Notes under the pieces: model-generated | Database searches by the model: none | Seen by the model: the letters and a program-made list of their open reading frames with translations, nothing else | What the model was told of the DNA's origin: nothing | NCBI GenBank assembly: GCA_030142905.1 | Contig: JASJOG010000024.1 | Span: 2,434,001-2,498,000, forward strand | Source of the DNA: Heliopora coerulea | Lineage: Eukaryota > Cnidaria > Anthozoa > Scleralcyonacea > Helioporidae | DNA length: 64,000 nucleotides | Reading direction: 5' to 3' | Translations under genes and position numbers: made by a program | In this document: one piece after another, positions 36,394 through 46,831 of the stretch | Numbering within the stretch: the first letter of the stretch is position 1 | Layout: each line of letters opens with the position of its first letter

Positions 36394-37291
36394 ACTTTCG
36401 AAAATTGAAATCATTTTTATTTTCAATGTTTCGACTATCTTGTAGTCATCATCTGGAAAATTGCTGACTCTTCCCACACAATGTACACATGGTCAAACAT
36501 CCAATGTCAACAATGGAACCAGCACTCAAAGTCTTGATCTTAAAGGTGGAGTGCTCTCAATATTAGGTATGTGAAGGCATGCACTTATGCCAGAGTACAC
36601 CATAAATTCTCAGGATGTATTGTATGACCTATCACATAGGACTCTGGTCACAACCAAAGCATGAAGTGTATCTTGACCTCAATACCAATAATTATAGTAT
36701 TGTCTACATGTGATTATTCCATGACAACCATGATATAATTAATTCAGTCTTGGTCCATGGGTAGATTATAAGTGTGATCAGCAAGCAATCACCACTGATA
36801 ATTGCCATGTGAACACTCCTGGAATTTTAATCCTGATGCACATGCATAAGACCATATATCTAAGATTCAGTGCAAGGTGTCTGCTAAAGAAAAAAATGTG
36901 GAAAAACAATGACAGAGCAAATGGGAAGAATGCTAAACGAAATTGGCTAAATAAATGTCATCATAATGCAAAAATACCTTTCAAACAGATGCCATGTCAT
37001 CATGCTCTTTCCATTCTAAAGTATTATAATTGTTTTGTCATTTACATTTATCTGGACTGTTCCCTTTGTCTAAATTACAATAGTTTCCCTCTTTGAAAGT
37101 TGTGGCAGCATGATGACAACTGTTTCAGTAAAACAATTCCTTTCTTTCCTAATTTTAAATATACTATCAACATGTACTGTACAGGGATGGGGAAAAAATC
37201 CCTTAAGTCAAAAAAAGAGATGTTTAATGGCGACCATGCTCCTTGCATTATAAGGTGTAAAAATTCAGCACTTTTATTCCTAATATGTGGT
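36394..37291. other. Unassigned stretch
   Basis: A short segment at 36400-36475 (atgtttcgactatcttgtag then tcatcatctgg) resembles Penelope-like terminal repeats, but no second arm is visible. Nothing else is recognised. Confidence 0.4.
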
Positions 37292-37394
37292 TTAACACAT
37301 TAAGGGGGAAGGGCACACTCTTTTAATTTTACTCCAGCTAATACCAGGTGATTTTACTTGTCAAGGGAATGTGCCCTACCCCTTAATGAGTTAA
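37292..37394. mobile_element. piggyBac-type MITE
   Basis: A 95-bp unit (37296-37390) has inverted ends cacattaagggggaagggca and ctcattaaggggtagggcac and lies between TTAA tetranucleotides (37292-37295, 37391-37394). It has no coding content. Confidence 0.65.
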
Positions 37395-37913
37395 TTTTCA
37401 TAGTTTTGTTTATTGTATGTCCCTCATCACAAAGTGCCTGAATTCTAGACCCCATGTAAAAGTTACACAAGCAATATTAACCAAATAACTGGAAATTGCT
37501 GGGTGGCCTAATCCCTTGAAATTTAAAGAACAAAGACCTTGCCACCTTTGAAAGTTATTTGTACATTAGCAACTAGTGAGGTCCTTTGTTAAACATCCAC
37601 CAACATGTTTGCCATGACCCCTTCTTATTTAGAATAAAGGAAACAGATAAGATAGAAAATGTAAAATTGTGATTTTTAGAAGTTACTCTGACTTGATTTT
37701 TCTCATTTCTCACTGAAAGTGAAAAAGAAAAACAACAAGGTGCAACTAAGTTTCACACTAATACAAAATCAGTACCCCAAATTAATGATGAGAAGAGTCT
37801 AGAGATATGAGCCTATGACTAATTGTATTTTTCATTTTAGAATTAGTCTTTAGGGAGAAGTGTTGGGTCCCTCCTCTCCTTGAAAAGTTTGAAAAAGTAC
37901 ATTACAATCTCAC

Positions 37914-38161
37914 CCATAGTTTTGCAATGACACTACTCAGCCACAGCTGATTACTCTGCTTGTCGAAGGCAACACGGATAACTTCGTACAAAGTTGATTC
38001 ATTAACAGTTATTCTGATTTGTCTAAACGGAATATTAGTGAGTACTTTAGAACCAGCGATAGCGCCGTTTGACCAATTGATGTTCCAGTTACTTCTCCAG
38101 CTTAAATTGTTAATGTACGTAAATTGGCAGCATTGAATGGTTGGCACTTTGTCGGTGCTGA
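37914..38161 (-). CDS. Candidate orphan exon, unknown protein
   Basis: An 82-codon open segment lies between a plausible acceptor (CCGCTATTTTCAG) and a GTGAGA donor. It encodes CCQFTYINNLSWRSNWNINW and FDKQSNQLWLSSVIAKLW, a composition unlike random AT-rich translation. Entering phase is 1 and leaving phase is 0, which does not fit the missing glycerate kinase exon. I do not recognise the family. It may be an exon of a gene extending beyond the repeats, or chance. Confidence 0.3.
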
Positions 38162-39326
38162 CTGAAAATAGCGGGCTCAATAGTCCTGATCATTACGTGA
38201 GGGATTACCTTTCCATCAAGCATGTTTTAGTCACTGGTTTCAGTCTAGTCTCACACCTTGAAAACATGAATAGCATCAATTGACATAACGTGGTAAAAGG
38301 ATGAATATCATCTATTTAAAAGAAATTAAGACTCACACATGTGATAGGTTGTTCCTGAAGTGATATAGCTGCGGAACTTTAGGGGGAGGCATGTCGGAGA
38401 ATATCACCCAAAATAAACGCGATGAGATCTGCAAGCTGGAGCCCTTGGAGCTGGACTCCTAGGGAAAACAGTCTATGTTGCTCATAGGATTATCCAGTAC
38501 AAATAAAGGTACTTTATTCCTGACAACTCCCCCGGGCTCCCCGGACATAGCATGGTGGAGTTCCCTGGCACATTTGCAGCTAACCCACCCACCGAAAAAA
38601 GGTTTGTTAGAAAGGGAAGCTGGGAATACGTATTATTTTTGAAATGTGACGAAAGGACAATATACAGTGATTGTAATGCGTTTCATAATTAAACATTAGA
38701 TACAATATAAAATATTTGTAGGAACTAAATGTGTAAATAGTTTATAATGTAGGGCGTTCATAAGCCTGTGACTTAAAACTGGTTTGTTTACACATAGTCT
38801 TTATATTTCAATGGATATATAGTGTGATAGCCAGATAATGGGGACTATACAGCCTATTTCAACCTTATTTTATTGCAACATTTTGAATAGACAGCCCACA
38901 TTTAATTTTCAGCTTCAAAGCTCCCTCCTTCTGAAAAGCTAGGGCTCCCCCAAAAATCGTGCGGGGCGCCTGCTTTGTTTCCATGAACTTGTGTTCTGCT
39001 TTTTTTTTCATCATGTCTCTCTAGTACTTTTTACCGTCTATGTATTATATCTTTCACATAAAATTCATTGATAAGGCAAACGGCTACCTCCCGAAACAAA
39101 AACTGGAACATTAAAAGCGATGAAAGACGGAACCAAAAGATTCATACACAAAACTCCGTTAATCAGGATAATACAAAGGAAAATCACAACTGTGTCGTGC
39201 CTTTAGATGCACTAAAGACACGCTTACTTTTCTCCTCAAATTCGGCTTAGTGCACAAGAGTTTCGAAACCTTCAATGCAAATTAGCTTATTTAGAGGTTT
39301 GTTTGATGAGACATTTAAAAAACTCG
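38162..39326. other. Unassigned stretch
   Basis: No gene or repeat with clear ends is visible. There is a hAT-like tail fragment around 38930-38975 (ctagggctcccccaaaaat). Confidence 0.4.
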
Positions 39327-39683
39327 CAGAAGGCGCGAATCTAGAGGGGGGCGTAAGGGGCGTACGCCCCCCGTTTTATGCATACTTGCCAGTTTACATA
39401 CTCTAGACGTAGACAGTTTTCTGTGATGATAATGGAAATAGTTACCTAACCTCAGTTAGTACAACAATATTTTTGCAATCGCAACTGGGAATGCTCTCCG
39501 GCAGGTAAAGGTAGATCCACGAGAATTGCGAGAAATTTAAAGGTGATTGTCGTGATGCATTGATGATTATTGTCTGTGGCGAAAATAACATTCTGCTGGG
39601 AGATGTACTATAAAAATATTGACTTGTGCTTCATTTTTTTTGAAAAGAATCGAGTGATTTTTGACTAGGTATTTTCTTAAAAT
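39327..39683. mobile_element. hAT-like repeat, copy 2, left part (split by the Maverick)
   Basis: This stretch matches the complement of 10628-10295, including gtagacagttttctgtgatg and gacttgtgcttcatttttt. It breaks off at ttaaaat, where the Maverick starts, and resumes at 57453. The last six bases, TAAAAT (39678-39683), are the target duplication. Confidence 0.8.
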
Positions 39684-39872
39684 TGTACTATAGTACATGG
39701 GGGTATTAACACACTTAAGTATTTGGTGTGAAATCCATGTACCTCCCTCATGGATTTCACCTATTTTTATAGTGTTTAAATCCATTTTTTTAAAAATGCC
39801 ATAGTTTTTGTTAAAAACTCAAGACCACCTAATCTCCATTTAATGGTCTTCCCCCATGTACTATACTACTCT
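39684..39872. repeat. Maverick left terminal inverted repeat
   Basis: It matches the complement of 57265-57452 with scattered mismatches. It begins TGTACTATAGTACATGGGGG. Inside lie a hairpin formed by ggtgtgaaatccatgtac and its mirror, and an inverted near-copy of the outer end (cccccatgtactatac) at the inner edge. Each terminal repeat is therefore itself bounded by inverted sequence. Confidence 0.9.
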
Positions 39873-39911
39873 TATACAGTGGATTGCATATTTTTAATTA
39901 AAAATGAGTAT

Positions 39912-40456
39912 TTACTCATTTGTTTGTGGATTATCATCTTTACTGTCAGCTTCTGTAAGAATCTCTACAAGTTTAGGTTTGCTTTTATTTTTGTTCTTTT
40001 TATGGTCATAAACATGTTTCCTGGTGGTAATACCACCAGATAGAAATTCTAAGAATGGAATATAAGGACTTATATTTTCCACAACTTTTATAACATCACT
40101 TTTTAATAAGTCATTTTTTTGTAATTCATCTGATAATACTTCTGGTTTTTCTATTGCATCCAAACCACCTAATGAATCAGCAAACTTGCTTATTAGTTGG
40201 TCAGTTAGAAATTCATTCGCTTTTTGCGAATATAATATTTTTCTATGACACCATTACTTGCTTTTTTAATTGTATTAACTTTTTTCTCAAATTGTCCATC
40301 TTCTACTAATTTAATTAATTCTTCCCTTTTCCTTTCAATTTCTTTTTGCAGATCAGTTATGCTGCCAGCTCCGCTGTCAACATCTATTTCTGCGGTTTTG
40401 ATTTCATCTTCCAGTTCTTTAAGGCTTTCTTCAATTGATTTTTTACATTTTCCCAT
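39912..40456 (-). pseudogene. Maverick uncharacterised coiled-coil protein, one frameshift
   Basis: A start at 40456 (MGKCKKSIEESLKELEDEIK) gives a charged, heptad-like N-terminal half. After a frame change near 40232 the second frame continues with KANEFLTDQLISKFADSLGG and PYIPFLEFLSGGITTRKH to a stop at 39912. I recognise it only as a protein common in cnidarian Mavericks with no assigned role. It is the gene nearest the left end. Confidence 0.6.
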
Positions 40457-40460
40457 GGAT

Positions 40461-41069
40461 TTATACAATACCATATATATGATATTCATATGGATAATTT
40501 AAATTGATCTCTAATACAGAATACTTATTATTTTTAAATGTATTTTTTATTTTATTTATCTCTTCCTTATTAACACCATTCATATAAACATCTATTATGA
40601 TTTTCATATCATTTCTATTGGGATTATAAAAAGTACTCAATTTGCTTATATTTTCTCTGTATGATTTGCTTATACTTGTCAATTGTTGGGTTATTACTAT
40701 TATTGAAAGGCTATAATGTCTTGCTCCGAATCCTAATTTTACCAATTCACTGACTCTTTCCTTAACATCTGAACTACATGCACAGTCATCTAAAATTATT
40801 AAACTGTTAGTTCCTCAGTATATTTTTGAAGCAAATCTAAGCATATTATCAATGTAATCTTGTTGACATTCAATTATAATTATATCTGGGTCATTAATGT
40901 ATTTCCAATTCTCATCAGTTTTATTCCAGGAGAAAGTTGGACAAATTATTATAATGTAATCAAAATGATTTTTATAGTTCTTTTCTATGAAATTAAGAAG
41001 ACAATAAGTCATTCCACAACCTGTCATTCCTGTAATAATCATATTAAAAGGTGCATCTTTCACAGACAT
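40461..41069 (-). pseudogene. Maverick A32-like packaging ATPase, inactivated
   Basis: Single frame of 203 codons. The P-loop reads ITGMTGCGMT (residues 12-21), so the essential lysine is replaced by methionine (codon 41012-41010). A TGA at 40817-40815 interrupts the frame between IECQQDYIDN and the Walker B-like SLIILDDCACSSD. IVITQQLTSI resembles the sensor strand of FtsK/HerA genome-packaging ATPases. This family pumps the element's DNA into capsids. Both lesions predict no activity. Confidence 0.8.
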
Positions 41070-41097
41070 TTATATAATAAAGTGTGTATCACACTCT

Positions 41098-42042
41098 CTA
41101 ATATTGAATACTTTGGAGATCTTTATTAATGAAATTAGCTAGTCCATCAGAGACAACAAAAATATTGCAATTAATATTTCCAGTATGTGCTTTCTTTTTA
41201 ATCTCCAATAAAACACCATTTTGTGTATTTACAATTTTCTTTCCATGAGCAGTTTTATTCATTTCCTCATGACTTCTAAGGTCAATAACCAGAGCAAATG
41301 TACACTTATAGAATTTCTCTACAGTCATAAATTGGTCCTTTCCTTCTTTTTCTCCAAATAATCTTCTTGCTTCATCATAAAATTTGTTCTTTGGAAGTCC
41401 TTGGGAATACATACTATTTGGAACTCCTTCAATTGTTAATTTCACTTGAGTTATATTTGGATATATATATTCCTCACTATCACTTCTTCCTGATTTTGTG
41501 AACAATAAAACAATTGCTTTCATGGATTTTCTTGGTATATTTATATTTCCATTCATTAATGTGCTAGCAGCTGCCCAAACAACGGCCTTCATAAGTGTAA
41601 TATGTTCATAAGATAGTGACCTACCAATAGAGTACTTTTCTACTATTTCATTAGCCAGGTCCATATTTCCTATTGTCTCATATTCTAGTTGTAAGTCTTC
41701 CAATGTGTAACTTCCAAGAGTTTGACTAGCTTGGACAGTCATTACTTCATTTGATTCAGGTAGTGTTATAACATAACTGAAATTATTATTCATAAAAAAT
41801 GGTGCATACAGACCATGATCACTGATTATTTTATCCAAACAAATTTTCTGTTCATGCCCATAAATATCTAACATTAATGCATCACTTACTTTCTGTGTAT
41901 TACCACTTTTTGCTCCACTTTTTGCTCCATTTGGATTAAAAGTAACAACATATCTTGTCCTTTCACCTTTCACCATAGCCATATGACATCTTCTAAATCC
42001 AGGAATTAATTCTGCTTCTTTCATGTTCATATAGTATAACAT
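41098..42042 (-). CDS. Putative Maverick major capsid protein
   Basis: Open frame of 314 residues with no lesion. Recognisable segments include ELIPGFRRCHMAMVKGE, YTLEDLQLEYETIGNMDLAN and, near the C-terminus, FALVIDLRSHEEMNKTAHGK and FVVSDGLANFINKDLQSIQY. I associate this pattern with the abundant cnidarian Polinton structural protein thought to be the double-jelly-roll capsid subunit. It is shorter than typical capsid proteins, so other structural roles are possible. It lies just 5 bp after the stop of the next leftward gene. The start overlaps the sequence TTATACTATATG; a second Met six codons on is an alternative. Confidence 0.55.
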   Translation of the reverse strand: MLYYMNMKEAELIPGFRRCHMAMVKGERTRYVVTFNPNGAKSGAKSGNTQKVSDALMLDIYGHEQKICLDKIISDHGLYAPFFMNNNFSYVITLPESNEVMTVQASQTLGSYTLEDLQLEYETIGNMDLANEIVEKYSIGRSLSYEHITLMKAVVWAAASTLMNGNINIPRKSMKAIVLLFTKSGRSDSEEYIYPNITQVKLTIEGVPNSMYSQGLPKNKFYDEARRLFGEKEGKDQFMTVEKFYKCTFALVIDLRSHEEMNKTAHGKKIVNTQNGVLLEIKKKAHTGNINCNIFVVSDGLANFINKDLQSIQY

Positions 42043-42047
42043 ATATT

Positions 42048-43012
42048 TTATTTCATTTTTCTACGTTTCCTATATTCTCCAACTAAAAATAATGTAAATG
42101 CCACTATTAACACCCACAAATTACTCGCAAGCTATGCCAATCCTTTAGCACCTAATGAGATAACTTGTGCAATTATCTTAAGTAAAGGAGCTATTAATTA
42201 TCCTAAGTTTTTGCTTAAATTATATAATGCTTTAGCAAATTTCCTGGTTGCTTGTGCTCCATGCAGAATAGCCTTTCTTGCACTAACAGTAATTGTGGTT
42301 ATAATATTTGCAATTGATATTGCCCCAGCTGATTATCCAACCATGTTTTCTTTTGCCCATTTTTTAAAACGTTGTAATCTTGATATCTTCCTCCTGTAGT
42401 TCTCTTACATTGTCTTTTCTTATTTGATCAGCAGTTAAATCTCTAGCTTTTCTTAAACCAAAAACTCTTCTTTCTAATTCAAATTTTTTATTAAATTCAT
42501 TTTCATCTGTATTATTTATTTCTTTTATTGTTCTGTTTAAAGTATCTTCAATGTGATCTAATTGAGTTATAAGAAATTGTGGTCTTGTTGACATATCAAT
42601 GCTTTCTGGTGGGTTTAATACACCTTCCAATTCTCCATTCTCTTCTGCTGTTAATTCATTAATCAGTGTGTAATCTACAGTTGTATCAACTATTGGTATA
42701 TTTTCAACAATTTCATCTCCATATTCCTGTTCTTCTCGGATCCCTTTTATCAATTTCTTAAACTGTTTAACAGCTTCCTTTGCTGTTTTTGCCATATTGT
42801 ATTTTAATTCACCTTTTGAATCTCTTTTAAGTACTATTTGTAGTTTTCCACACACATTTTTTCTAATTAATGGTTTAAATGTTATATTGTTATCATTTGT
42901 TTTATTGATATTTTGTATTAATTCAATTGCTTTATCATTATGTATTAGATCAAGCTTAAAATTTCCATCAATTTCTTCTTATAAAGTTTTCAATGGAAAA
43001 TATTTTTTTCAT
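42048..43012 (-). pseudogene. Maverick uncharacterised membrane protein, degraded
   Basis: The gene starts one base after the preceding stop (ATG at 43012). Frame changes occur near 42980 and 42376. The N-terminal two thirds is acidic and helical. The last part, in a third frame, has KKWAKENM and hydrophobic stretches (AISIANIITTITVSARKA, LASNLWVLIVAFTLFLVGEY) with three in-frame stops, one at 42335-42333. I recognise the C-terminal block as a conserved cnidarian Maverick protein of unknown function. The hydrophobic helices suggest a membrane-active or virion-membrane role. Confidence 0.6.
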
Positions 43013-43013
43013 T

Positions 43014-43361
43014 TTAAGGTTCTTCTGGTAGAAAGACGTTAGGGGATAAAACAACTGCTGATAGATCTGCTCCTTTTTTTATACTGACAGTCTTGTCATC
43101 ATTATTGTCAGTGAAGGTTGTTTCAATAGCAGATCTGATATCTCTATTTATTTTAATTTGATTAATATATGCATTCCTATCTTCAATATCTTTAACATTA
43201 ACTTCTAGCGAACTAGGATCCCTCAATAATTTTAAATGATCATTTAAAAGTCTATCACTCTCATTATTTAACTCTTGTTCATTCATATTGTCATATTCTG
43301 GGTACTTTCTACCCAAGTTTTTCATTTCAAAGTCCTCAAATCCTCCTTCAGCAATTTACAT
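43014..43361 (-). pseudogene. Maverick small acidic protein, nonsense at codon 2
   Basis: ATG at 43361 lies three bases after the integrase stop but is followed at once by TAA. The frame then stays open to 43014 (GGFEDFEMKNLGRKYPEYDN, ending FLPEEP). A later Met at 43325 could still allow 103 residues. Function unknown. Its compact junctions with both neighbours suggest the upstream ATG was original. Confidence 0.5.
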
Positions 43362-43364
43362 ATA

Positions 43365-44456
43365 TTACTCTATATCTTGAATATTACTTTCTGGAATCCA
43401 ACTATTATGTTTACTATCATAACCCAACCATTTCACCAAAACCGTCCTTTTACTCTTTACTTTCTTACGTTTTAATATCTTTTTGACTTTGTATATCTCA
43501 TCTTTTTTGTCAACAGCTGATAACTCCTCTTCATAAAACTTTCCAATAATCTGCTCACCTTCCAAGTCCTCCATTTCATACACATTTGGATAACCACATA
43601 TAACCTTAATTACTTTAAACAATTCTTCTGTGAACTTAGCCTCATAACCTTTAGTAAAAGCAGACTTGTATTTTGATATTCGGACAGTGTCTCCTACTTT
43701 AAATTTAGGTAATGGTGACTCAGCATCTAGATGACCATATAAAGTTGTCAATACTTGGTCTTCATTCTTTTTGTTAACATCCTTTGGTTTCATTAATATG
43801 GTTCTATGCTTAGTATTATTGTAATTATACACCAATTGATCCAATATGTCAATCCATTTATAAGTTCCTTTACTGTAAAAGTATTTCGACATAGCAGTTT
43901 TAGGTGTTCTGTTAAATCATTCTACAGTAGCTACTTTTTTACCTGACTTTGTAGAAAAGTACTCGATTTCATATTTTTCTAATGTTTTTACACCGACATT
44001 ATAAAACTCTTTTCCATCATCAAACTGTGTTACTTTAGGATATCTTCCATCAAAACGGTTTTTAAATTATTTTAATAAACTTCCAACTGCCTTAGTCATA
44101 TTATTTGTGTCTTTCCTATAAACTGGTACAGCAAAAGCATATCTGCTAAGAATCTAAACAGCTGTTAATATCCAACAATATCCTTTATTTTGATTTTTAT
44201 ACTTGCTCATATCTACCAGGTCCATTTGAATTTGATCACCCAGAGAATCAACATATGTCTTTCTAAAGTTATGTTTTCTAATAACTGGTTTATGCCTAGT
44301 GTATGTGTCTTGTGATTTTAACCATTCTTTCACAAGTTTTCTATTTACATTTAATCCATCTTCTAATGCTTCTTTGTATAACCTCTCTGATGATTGATAG
44401 CCAGTTTTTGGATTGTAATAAATATCTCTCAATCCTTGTTCCAGCTCAGATGTCAT
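43365..44456 (-). pseudogene. Maverick retroviral-type integrase with chromodomain, three nonsense codons
   Basis: One frame of 364 codons contains TAG (44156-44154), TAA (44069-44067) and TGA (43919-43917) but no frameshift. The zinc-binding N-terminal region precedes the RNase H-like core. The DDE residues can be followed: Asp in QIQMDLVDMSKY, Asp in TQFDDGKEFYN, and Glu just before the TGA. The C-terminus has the SH3-like FKVGDTVRISKYKSAFTKG and a chromodomain (VKKILKRKKVKSKRTVLVKW). The enzyme would insert the element and make the 6-bp duplication. Confidence 0.9.
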
Positions 44457-44461
44457 ATAAA

Positions 44462-45426
44462 TTACATGATATATAAACCCAACAACACTTTACCAACATT
44501 CTTTGTGACTTTAAAATCAATTTTATTTATAACACCTTTATCTATCGACACTCTGGATTCAATGTCAAAATAATGTTGTACACTACCTTTTAATGCCTGT
44601 GTACTTGGTATTGGTAATGTAACTATAACATCACTTTTCTTTCCATTTGAATTGATATTTTCTTGCATTTTAACCAGACTACACGATATTTCTATATATT
44701 CAAGACCATTATTAATGTTCACTTGTTTTCCACTTGTTGTCTTTGTAGTAGCATTTATACTCTGGTCCATGCACGTAGCTACGGGGGTGCAATCGCCCCC
44801 CAAAATTTGTCCTCACCCCCCCCAAAGAAAATTCTGAATGGTTTCAAATATGCCAAAATCCGATAGATTTTTAAAATATCTAATGGAAAATATTTTCCCG
44901 CTGACCATTCTGACCTATTTTTGTAACGTTATACCAAGTCCACTACATTTGACAACATGAAGTAGTCGCTGAGTAGTCTGGGTTTTCAGCTTACGTCGAC
45001 AACTGCCCCCCAAACAATAGTGCTGCCCTCCCCCAAATTTTACATCCTAGCTACATGCCTGCTCTGGTCTTTATGAAAACCTAAAAGTGGACCAAGATTC
45101 TTCAAATTAATTACACTATCAGAAGTTATACTACATTTTCCATTATGTTTATTAGCTTCTAATATCACATTTCCGTAACTTTCAATTTCCTTCTTAAGCA
45201 TATCAAAAGTCCAATATCCTTCTTTAATAGTCTTCTTAATGTCATTATATATGATTTCTAAATCACTTGCAGCTGAGCTGGCAGCTAAGCTGGTAATATT
45301 GTTATAATTCCAAAAACCAGTTGCCTTCTTTATTAATAAATACGGATTTTCATGTGTTATTATAAATGACTCATCTAATTCAATTTCCTTAGATTGACCT
45401 TCTATAAGTACAAATAATCTCTTCAT
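44462..45426 (-). pseudogene. Maverick penton-like minor capsid protein, split by a MITE
   Basis: Without the MITE and one target copy the gene is 221 codons in a single frame, so the insertion is its only obvious defect. The first half has a TIKEGYWTFDMLKKEIESYG segment and NLGPLLGFHKD. The second half has VNINNGLEYIEISCSLVKM and FDIESRVSIDKGVINKIDF. These patterns resemble the minor capsid (penton-like, single jelly roll) protein of Polintons. It is divergent with the gene at 45452, separated by 25 bp with a TATACAGCATATTGTATATA palindrome-like centre. Confidence 0.55.
44760..45069. mobile_element. 294-bp hAT MITE inside the Maverick penton-like gene
   Basis: Bases 44768-45061 have inverted ends catgcacgtagctac and caggcatgtagctag. 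They are flanked by exact 8-bp duplications CTCTGGTC (44760-44767 and 45062-45069). Both edges are lined with C or G runs. There is no ORF. It postdates the Maverick insertion. Confidence 0.88.
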
Positions 45427-45451
45427 ATAATATACAGCATATTGTATATAG

Positions 45452-45697
45452 ATGGAAAAAGAATATTATGGTAAGAATTATGATAAAGCCATGGAAAATA
45501 TAAGAAAAGAACCGAGTAAAATGAAGGCTGATTTCATAAAAAAGTATCCAAATGCAGACATATCGAAATTTGAGTTTGACATTACATTAAAAAGAAATGG
45601 TGATGTAGATAGTACTGTAATTTATTTCAAAAACAGCGACATACTAAGCACAGATATTACCAGTAACATATTTCTTAATGACAAAATATCTTTATAA
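45452..45697 (+). CDS. Maverick small protein, unknown
   Basis: An 81-codon open frame starts right after TATATAG. It is lysine- and aspartate-rich (YYGKNYDKAMENIRKEPSKM, DITLKRNGDVDSTVIYF). There is no domain I recognise. It is the first rightward gene from the divergent centre and ends one base before the next ATG, so it is likely real. Confidence 0.45.
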   Translation: MEKEYYGKNYDKAMENIRKEPSKMKADFIKKYPNADISKFEFDITLKRNGDVDSTVIYFKNSDILSTDITSNIFLNDKISL

Positions 45698-45698
45698 T

Positions 45699-46787
45699 AT
45701 GGAAAAATATCCAAACATATGGCAATCAAATGGAACAAGACAAAAGATTCCAGAATCAAATATTCAACATGTTGAAGGGTATTGATTGACTGATAAGTAT
45801 CCAGATTATTACATATTAAATTATCCTATTGAGAACTTTAAAGTTTATGTTAATAATAAAGAGTTTTTCCTATCAAAGCTCCCAATATTAAATATAACCA
45901 CAAATTATAATAAAGCTGATTGGGATGATAATGAAACTTATTATTAAGTATGTTTTTCAGTGTATTGTGCATCATATTGTTGTGGTGTGTCCATACAACA
46001 TCTAACACCATCAGAAGAAGTTCATCCAATTATAACTTCACTAATGTATTTCCATCTTTATTTCACTGTAAGAAGGTTAATAAGAAGAATGCAAGGACAA
46101 GAAAGAATGTCAGATATATAAACAGAATTTTCCGCTGGTAATTTTTATAGAAATAATGAGCACATAAGAAGGAATATGATATATAAAACAAGAGGTGGAG
46201 TTGTATATCAATTGTTTCCTGATTTATTATAAAGTGATTATAAAAGATACATACCTGTTAAAAACAATGGATTAACAAAAATTGGAATACAATATCTAAA
46301 TGAGTCGATAGAAGCATTTATATATTCCATATTAGGAAGCCAAGCAAGGACAAAACAAAGTATTTATATTGTCTGTGGAAGTGCATTAGAAACACAACAA
46401 GAATTCCGTTCTATAGTGGAAGACAGTGTTCTCAATTACAATGTATCAACATGGATCAGTAATATGAACAGAGCAATAACAGACACAAATATAATTCTAA
46501 ATTTAGCAATATCACCCAGTCTTTGGTTATTATCCAACAATATGATGATCTCAAAGAAACCGGTTCCTGGATATAACAATAGACTTAAAATAGCATGTAC
46601 GTCTATGAAATTTGGTTATAATCCTATAAACTATTATGGCATACATAAAGAACCAACAAAGTCACTAAATGGTTTACCATTAAAAAGCACACATAGGGAG
46701 CAATTAAAACCAATAAATGGTATAAATAGAATGACATTAAATGATGACCATAACTCCAATTTAACTATAATATTTGGAGGGTCTTAA
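45699..46787 (+). pseudogene. Maverick 363-codon protein with four in-frame nonsense codons
   Basis: From ATG at 45699 one frame runs to 46787 and is broken only by TGA (45783), TAA (45945), TAA (46119) and TAA (46230); I see no frameshift. Segments such as NYPIENFKVYVNNKEFFLSK, SQARTKQSIYIVCGSALETQ and NRAITDTNIILNLAISPS give no known domain. The position in the late-type cluster before the fibre-like gene suggests a structural role, which is inference only. Confidence 0.6.
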
Positions 46788-46831
46788 TTGCTATATATAT
46801 TGTCAGTAAACATGTTCTATAATATACATAA

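Noticed and set aside
41098..42042. Alternative reading of this Maverick ORF as an enzyme
   Set aside because: No catalytic motif is visible. The C-terminal pattern and position among capsid-type genes favour a structural protein.
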